Positions 57,725 through 64,000 of a DNA stretch of 64,000 nucleotides are shown here, piece after piece. The DNA is from CAWIOX01 sp963837775. GTDB taxonomy: Bacteria; Pseudomonadota; Gammaproteobacteria; Burkholderiales; Burkholderiaceae_D. The translations under genes were made by a program, and so were the position numbers. The DNA is taken from NCBI GenBank assembly GCA_963837775.1, contig CAWIOX010000030.1, positions 186,001 through 250,000 of the forward strand. Reading direction: 5' to 3'. The notes below the pieces were generated by a model. The model made no database searches and was not told where the DNA came from. It saw nothing but the letters and a program-made list of their open reading frames with translations. Within the stretch, counting starts at the first letter, position 1, and each line of letters opens with the position of its first letter.

Positions 57725-58299
57725 ACTCCGGCCTTGTCCGTTGCGGCTGGGCCAATCCGGCCAATCCGCGTTACCTCGCCTATCATGACCAGGAGTGGGG
57801 CGTGCCCTGCCACGACGAGACGCGCCTGTTCGAGATGCTCAATCTGGAAGGCGCGCAGGCCGGACTGAGCTGGGAAACCATCCTCAACAAGCGCGACAAT
57901 TACCGCGCCGCGTTTGACGGCTGGGATGCGGAACTGATCGCCCGTTACGATGCGGACAAGGTTGCTGCCCTGCTGGCTGATGCCGGCATCGTGCGCAACC
58001 GGCTGAAGATCGCTGCCGCGATCAATAACGCGCAAGCCTATTTGCGCCTGCGCGATGAAGTTGGCGGTCTGGACGCGTACCTGTGGGCCTATGTGGACGG
58101 CAAGCCGATCCGCAATGCCTGGGCCAGCTATCAAATGGCGCCGGCCAAGACGCCGCTATCGGACACGATATCGAAAGACTTGATCAAGCGCGGTTTCAAG
58201 TTCGTCGGCTCCACCATCATCTACGCCTACATGCAGGCCATCGGCATGGTCAACGACCATAGCGTCGATTGCCATTGCCATCAAGCTTTGCCGGGCTGA
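57721..58299 (+). CDS. tag: DNA-3-methyladenine glycosylase I
   Basis: The 192-residue protein has VRCGWANPANPRYLAYHDQE, with the zinc-binding cysteine and histidine, and ends MVNDHSVDCHCHQALPG, completing the zinc site. GAQAGLSWETILNKRDNYRA is the substrate pocket. It removes 3-methyladenine from alkylated DNA. The ATG overlaps the aroG stop (ATGA), so the two are co-translated. Confidence 0.95.
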   Translation: MNSGLVRCGWANPANPRYLAYHDQEWGVPCHDETRLFEMLNLEGAQAGLSWETILNKRDNYRAAFDGWDAELIARYDADKVAALLADAGIVRNRLKIAAAINNAQAYLRLRDEVGGLDAYLWAYVDGKPIRNAWASYQMAPAKTPLSDTISKDLIKRGFKFVGSTIIYAYMQAIGMVNDHSVDCHCHQALPG

Positions 58300-58564
58300 T
58301 CCTGCGCAGCCTGGCCAGGCAATCACTTGCCAGCCTGGATTGACTTCTGTTTTTCAGAAGTAATCATTCTGTTATCTTCGCTTTTTCAATGGGTGAGAAT
58401 TCATTAACATGCCCTGATCGTCATTGATATCGGGAAGTTTCCTGGTTTTGAAGGGGCGCGGCATGCATACAGCCCGCTCTGCCTGATCCGGAAATGGCCG
58501 AAAACAATCAATGTCGCGGGTGGTGCGGCCGATCTGCATTTTGGAATCACATTTAGGAGCTCAT

Positions 58565-59489
58565 ATGAAAAAACTCTTGCTCGCCATCATGATTGCAGCG
58601 AGTGCCCTGTCCATCGTCATCCCGGAAGCGCAAGCCAAGCGTCTGGGCGGTGGCAGTTCTTTCGGCAAACAGTCACAGAACGTATCGCGTCAGGCGCCGG
58701 CCCAATCGAATCAGGCGACCAATATGTCGAAACCGGCCGCAGCGCCAGCCGCCGCGCGCAGCAGCACCGAAACCGGGCATGCCATGGAAAGGCATCCTGG
58801 GCGGCGCCTTGCTGGGCCTCGGGCTGGGCGCATTGTTCTCCAGCATGGGCTTGGGCGGCGCGATGGCCAGCATGCTGAGCACGATGCTGATGGTCGGATT
58901 GTTGGCAGCAGCAGGCTTCTTCATCTTCCGCATGATCAAGAATCGTAACGGCGGCCAGCGCGCGCAGCCGGCATTTGCCGGCGCTTATTCCGGCGCGCAT
59001 GGCAATCAGATGCCGGATATCGGTTCACGGGTTGAGCCGCAATCGTATGCGACGGCCCTGCAATCGGTGCCGATGGCATCCGGTGCCGCCGCAGCCAGCC
59101 AGGCGCCATGGGGCATTCCTGCTGATTTCGATGTGCCGGGCTTCCTGCGCCATACGAAGACTTACTACATTCGTCTGCAGGCGGCATGGGACAAAGCCGA
59201 TGTGAATGACATCCGCGAGTTCACCACGCCGGAAATGTATGGCGAACTGCGTCTGCAATTGCAGGAGCGCGGTGCCTCGCTCAATCATACCGATGTGGTT
59301 TCGCTGGATTCGGAATTGATGGGGATCGAGACCATCGGCAATGAATACCTTGCCAGCGTCAAGTTCAGCGGCCTGGTCAAGGAAGCCGCAGACGCGCCGA
59401 CCGAAGCGTTTGTCGAAGTCTGGAACTTGTCCAAGCCAACCAGCGGCCAAGGCGGCTGGGTACTGGCAGGGATTCAGTCACTGTCTTGA
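58565..59489 (+). CDS. Tim44-like domain membrane protein (one frameshift)
   Basis: ATG 58565 follows TTAGGAGCTCAT. The start MKKLLLAIMIAASALSIVIP is a signal peptide; KRLGGGSSFGKQSQNVSRQA follows. Near 58775 the frame shifts and continues PGMPWKGILGGALLGLGLGA with a membrane segment (MLMVGLLAAAGFFIFRMIKN), then a Tim44-like domain (DVPGFLRHTKTYYIRLQAAW, KADVNDIREFTTPEMYGELR) to the stop at 59489. This protein is widespread in betaproteobacteria and its function is unclear. The shift is probably a sequence error. Confidence 0.85.
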
Positions 59490-59541
59490 TTCGGGACGGC
59501 CTGGCGCCTGTCAAGGCGCCAGGTTCATACCGATAAAGGAG

Positions 59542-59575
59542 AAACCTCTCGTGTACCGGCACGGGAGGTTTTTTT
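59542..59575 (+). terminator. Rho-independent terminator after the Tim44-like gene
   Basis: AAACCTCTCGTG, TACCGG, CACGGGAGGTTT and a run of seven T; the stem has one mismatch. Confidence 0.87.
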
Positions 59576-59761
59576 ACGCCTGTTGTGATGGGGCGGCGGT
59601 ACTCGGAATGTTTCCTGCTGAACGTGAATTTTTTTCATGCGAGCAACAGTCATGCCTGTGTGAAAATTAAATACAGGCAATATGCGCGCGCCTTTACGGA
59701 CTCGCTGCTGTCTTTCCGTGTAGTAACGCCTTGTGGCGTTAAAAAATTTAAGGAGACAAAA

Positions 59762-60229
59762 ATGAACGATTTTTTCAAAAAAGTGGTACTTGGCCTCTGT
59801 GCCTTGCTTCTTTCCGCCTCAGCTTTTGCCGGAGAGCGGGCCAATGCCGACGAAGCCGCTGCACTGGTCAAGAGGGCGGTTGCATACGTGAAAGCCAACG
59901 GCAAAGACAAGGCATTTGAAGAGTTCAGCAACCCCAAGGGCCAGTTTATTGACCGCAATCTGTACATCTTTGTCTACGATCTGAATGGCGTCAACCTGGC
60001 CATCGGCAATGGCAACAGCAAGAAAATGGTCGGCAAGAACCTGCTCGATATGCGCGACGCCAATGGTGTTTATCTGATCAAGAAACTGATCGAAGTGGCC
60101 AATACCAAGGGCAAGGGCTGGGTCGATTACAAATGGCCGAATCCGCTCAACAACACGATCGAAGCGAAGTCGAGTTATGTAGAGAAGCTGGACGATGTCC
60201 TGATCGGTGCCGGCATTTATAAAGAATAA
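59762..60229 (+). CDS. Secreted single-Cache-domain protein
   Basis: ATG 59762 follows TTAAGGAGACAAAA, a strong ribosome site. The 155-residue protein has a signal peptide (NDFFKKVVLGLCALLLSASA, cut after AFA) and a Cache_2-like domain with FEEFSNPKGQFIDRNLYIFV, DLNGVNLAIGNGNSKKMVGK and DYKWPNPLNNTIEAKSSYVE. Free periplasmic Cache proteins bind small organic acids and often help chemoreceptors. No receptor gene is adjacent. Confidence 0.88.
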   Translation: MNDFFKKVVLGLCALLLSASAFAGERANADEAAALVKRAVAYVKANGKDKAFEEFSNPKGQFIDRNLYIFVYDLNGVNLAIGNGNSKKMVGKNLLDMRDANGVYLIKKLIEVANTKGKGWVDYKWPNPLNNTIEAKSSYVEKLDDVLIGAGIYKE

Positions 60230-60413
60230 GAACCCTGTGTCGGCAATGGCCACCTGCTTGCCAGCGGCTGGCGAGGCGGCCATCAGCGCGGGCTGAATAA
60301 ATTTGATGAACTGATAGAATGCGAGGATCAGCCTTGGCATGCTGCGCGCTGTTTTCGGCGCGGCTGCTGATGAAAAACCATCGAACACCCACCGCACACC
60401 GATAGAGGAAAAA

Positions 60414-60950
60414 ATGACTGCATTAAAAGCCATCATGCAAACCAACAAGGGCGCCATCAACATCACCCTGTTTGCGGACCAGACACCGGTCACCGTTGCC
60501 AACTTTGTCAACCTGGCAAAGCGCGGCTATTACAACGGACTCAAGTTTCACCGCGTCATCAATGATTTCATGATCCAGGGCGGTTGCCCGGATGGCAATG
60601 GCATGGGCGGTCCCGGCTATGAGTTCGAGGACGAGTTTTCCAAGGATCTGCGCCATGACAAGCCAGGCATCCTGTCCATGGCCAACGCCGGACGCGCTAC
60701 CAACGGCAGCCAGTTCTTCATCACCCATGTACCGACACCTCACCTCGACGGCAATCACACCGTGTTCGGCGCCGTGGTCAGCAGCGAAGACCAGAAAGTG
60801 GTCGACAGCATCGTCAAGGGCGACATCATCGAAAAAGTCACGATCGAAGGCGATGCTTCCGCACTGCTGGAACAGGTCAAGGAGAAAGTCGCAAAATGGA
60901 ATCAGGTCATCGACAAGCGCTTCCCTAACCTGCCTGCCAGCGCAGCTTAA
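60414..60950 (+). CDS. ppiB: Peptidyl-prolyl cis-trans isomerase B (cyclophilin)
   Basis: The ATG 60414 follows AGAGGAAAAA. The 178-residue cyclophilin has GYYNGLKFHRVINDFMIQGG, SMANAGRATNGSQFFITHVP and HLDGNHTVFGAVVSSEDQKV, with the catalytic arginine in FHRVI. It is cytosolic (no signal peptide) and speeds proline isomerisation. It is slightly longer than E. coli PpiB at its C-terminus. Confidence 0.95.
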   Translation: MTALKAIMQTNKGAINITLFADQTPVTVANFVNLAKRGYYNGLKFHRVINDFMIQGGCPDGNGMGGPGYEFEDEFSKDLRHDKPGILSMANAGRATNGSQFFITHVPTPHLDGNHTVFGAVVSSEDQKVVDSIVKGDIIEKVTIEGDASALLEQVKEKVAKWNQVIDKRFPNLPASAA

Positions 60951-60962
60951 TTTGTAAAAAAA

Positions 60963-61003
60963 GAGGGGCAGGTCAGCGCGGCGCTGATCTGCCCCTTTTT
61001 TTA
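60963..61003 (+). terminator. Rho-independent terminator after ppiB
   Basis: GGGGCAGGTCAGCGC, GGC, GCTGATCTGCCCC and seven T form a long stem with one G-U pair. Confidence 0.9.
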
Positions 61004-61020
61004 CGCCCATACATGAAGAA

Positions 61021-61106
61021 ATATATGGGGGTATATGGCAAAACATAGCTATTGCCGCATAATTTCATTGTGCTGTTAAAAATACACACCCCAGTATATT
61101 TTTACT
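61021..61106 (-). repeat. Dispersed AT-rich intergenic repeat, copy 8
   Basis: On the minus strand it reads AAAATATAC, eight bases, GTATTTTTAACAGCACAATG, then TATGCGGCAATAG and CATATACCCCCATAT. It follows the ppiB terminator and precedes the DoxX gene. Confidence 0.75.
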
Positions 61107-61279
61107 GAACGGAGCCGCTGGGAAGGCGGTGCGAGCCGTGTTTGCGTCAGCGCAATAGTCGTTCATCTGCGGCTGGCATCCGTGTTGATCAATGCCAGAA
61201 TGAAATTTGCCGTTGCGAGGTTCGAAGCGTGGCGGGAAGAAGTTGTATCTGTTGCAGTCAAGCCGAACAGGAACCGCCG

Positions 61280-61663
61280 ATGGACAAGCTCTACAGCGTA
61301 GCCGAACTGCTGGGTCGCATCTTGATTGCAGCCCTGTTTTTGATCGCCGGCCTGGGCAAGATCGGCGGATATGCGGGAACGCAAGCCTATATGGCGTCGA
61401 TGGGCGTGCCTGGTGTATTGCTGCCGCTGGTGATCCTGACCGAGGTTGGCGGCGCCATCGCAATCATGCTCGGCTGGAAAACACGCTGGGCGGCGTTTGC
61501 GCTGGCGGGTTTCTGCCTATTGACGGCCACGCTGTTTCACTTGAACTTTGCCGACAAGGGGCAGATGACCAGCTTCATGAAGGATATCGCGCTGGCCGGC
61601 GGCTTCCTGATCCTGTTCGTGCATGGCGCCGGTGCCTGGAGTCTGGATCGGCGCAAGGGTTGA
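61280..61663 (+). CDS. DoxX-family membrane protein
   Basis: Starting at MDKLYSVAELLGRILIAALF, the 127-residue protein has four membrane helices (FLIAGLGKIGGYAGTQAYMA, LPLVILTEVGGAIAIMLGWK, AFALAGFCLLTATLFHLNFA). It is typical of DoxX/YqjF-type quinone-linked or thiosulfate-related proteins whose role in most bacteria is unknown. Its stop is 44 bases from the corrected end of the convergent ParA. Confidence 0.87.
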   Translation: MDKLYSVAELLGRILIAALFLIAGLGKIGGYAGTQAYMASMGVPGVLLPLVILTEVGGAIAIMLGWKTRWAAFALAGFCLLTATLFHLNFADKGQMTSFMKDIALAGGFLILFVHGAGAWSLDRRKG

Positions 61664-61706
61664 AGCGGTAGCGCTTGGACGTTACCGCCTGCCGGCGTGA
61701 CGCTGG

Positions 61707-62478
61707 TCAGGCCGTTTGCAATTCGTGGTACAAGCGCGACGAATTCCTGGCTCAGCTTGTGACGCGCATCCAGATGGATCATCGGCAACGCCTGCTCATG
61801 CGATTCGCGGATCTTGATCGAGCTGGACAGCTTGCTGTCGAGCACCGGCAGACCTTCGGCCAATAGTTCGTTGACCATGCGCTGCGGCAGGCTGGCGCGC
61901 GGCTGGAACTGGTTGACCACGATGCCCTCGATCGTCAGCGCCGGGTTGTGGTCGGCCCTGATCTCACCGACATTGTTCATCAGCGTGTACAGCGCCTGGC
62001 GCGAAAAATCGTCGCAGTCGAACGGGATCAGGCAGCAGTCGGCCGCAATCAGCGCCGACTGGGTGAAGAAGTTGTAGGCGGGCGGCGTGTCGAGGATGAT
62101 CTCGTCGAAATCCTTGGCCAGTTCCTTGAGCGTGTCGCGCAGCTTGTAGATCTTGTGGCGCGACTCCAGCTTCGATTGCAGCTCGCCGATTTCCGGATGC
62201 GAGGCAATCAGCGACAGGTTCTCGAAACGGGTTGCGTGCACGTAGCTGGTGGCGGGCTTCGGATAGATGACGAAATTGAGCGTCTGCTCGAAGAAATCGG
62301 CCAGAGTCGGCGTCACTTCCTTGGCCGCCTCGCCCAGCAGATAACGGCTGGAATTGCACTGCGGGTCCATGTCGATCAGCAGCGTCCTTTTGCCCTGATG
62401 CGCGGCAATCGAGGCCAGGTTAACCGCAATAGTCGATTTGCCGACCCCGCCCTTCTGGTTGAAGATGACACGTTTCAT
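61707..62478 (-). CDS. ParA-family chromosome/plasmid partition ATPase, orphan (one frameshift)
   Basis: ATG 62478 gives MKRVIFNQKGGVGKSTIAVN with the deviant Walker A KGGVGKST, then RTLLIDMDPQCNSSRY and EIILDTPPAYNFFTQSALIA. It is about 256 residues. The expected family end LYHELQTA and a stop at 61707-61709 appear after a shift near 61732; without it the frame runs on and overlaps doxX. No parB or parS site is visible nearby, so it is an orphan ParA that may position proteins or a second replicon system rather than the chromosome. Confidence 0.85.
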
Positions 62479-62549
62479 GCTGCATCCCGTCGATATGATT
62501 GAGCTGGCAAGGATTTTAGCAGGCTGCTGCACTGCGGCAACCTTCCTGA

Positions 62550-63936
<1,387 letters not shown>

Positions 63937-64000
63937 GAATATGCTCGCCGGTGTGGGGGAAATAAGAGGGGAGGGCAGTCTAACAGACCGGACGCCGATC

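Noticed and set aside
61537..61706. Extended ParA C-terminus overlapping doxX
   Set aside because: The extension has no family match and the true family end LYHELQTA appears after one shift.

Overview
This window looks like a chromosomal segment from a betaproteobacterium of the order Burkholderiales, most likely Oxalobacteraceae (a Herminiimonas/Janthinobacterium-like lineage). That placement is inferred from gene content and order: scpB-rluB-rimP-nusA-infB-rbfA-truB-typA, nth overlapping a stand-alone rsxB, an intracellular PHB depolymerase with a cysteine nucleophile, a Gcr-type membrane protein, DUF1841 and DUF1631 proteins, and orphan ParA and DbpA. No database search was possible.

Layout. 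1-5.6 kb: the tail of a chemoreceptor, a GGDEF/EAL sensor broken by about ten frameshifts, and a NitT/TauT-type substrate-binding protein. 5.3-7.1 kb: hairpin-rich repeats and an IS66/ISBst12-type insertion sequence that has landed inside a copy of a local repeat. 7.1-13.3 kb: an amino-acid module with a divergent MocR regulator controlling a threonine-dehydratase-like enzyme, LysE exporter, EamA transporter, RidA deaminase and aminotransferase. 13.5-18.6 kb: a NemR-like TetR regulator, a DUF882/M15 peptidase, an L,D-transpeptidase, a small MITE-like element and a GAF-PAS-PAS-GGDEF cyclase. 19.0-23.6 kb: parC and parE (topoisomerase IV) separated by nested repeats. 23.9-31.4 kb: a DUF1631 protein, a MoxR ATPase / GNAT / VWA cluster and a Gcr membrane protein. 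31.5-37.4 kb: two small cytochromes c, DUF1841, a nitroreductase, nth-rsxB, phaZ, a Nudix hydrolase and initiator tRNA-fMet. 37.8-49 kb: the transcription/translation core from scpB to typA, with a clear sigma70 promoter and a leader terminator before rimP. 49-64 kb: EamA, dusA, a YegD-type Hsp70, small envelope proteins, a nitronate-monooxygenase-like protein, an RluF-like synthase, aroG, tag, a Tim44-like protein, a Cache protein, ppiB, DoxX, ParA and DbpA.

The most interesting material is non-coding. (1) At least eight copies of an unrecognised ~75-90 bp AT-rich intergenic repeat lie next to gene ends. (2) Two homologous ~65-nt small RNA genes (52.5 and 53.9 kb) each have their own promoter, an anti-Shine-Dalgarno CUCC loop and a rho-independent terminator. 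(3) A 159-bp element at 16.4 kb and a nested inverted-repeat element in the parC-parE spacer look like miniature mobile elements. (4) A palindromic/direct-repeat operator sits between mocR and its operon.

Frameshifts are frequent in the GC-rich parts (MCP, GGDEF/EAL, SBP, LysE, EamA start, parC, DUF1631, Tim44-like, ParA, DbpA) and none was seen in the AT-richer 29-56 kb part. Catalytic motifs on both sides of each shift are intact, so many are probably sequence errors rather than true gene decay. Regulation and pathway statements are inferred from family knowledge and gene context.
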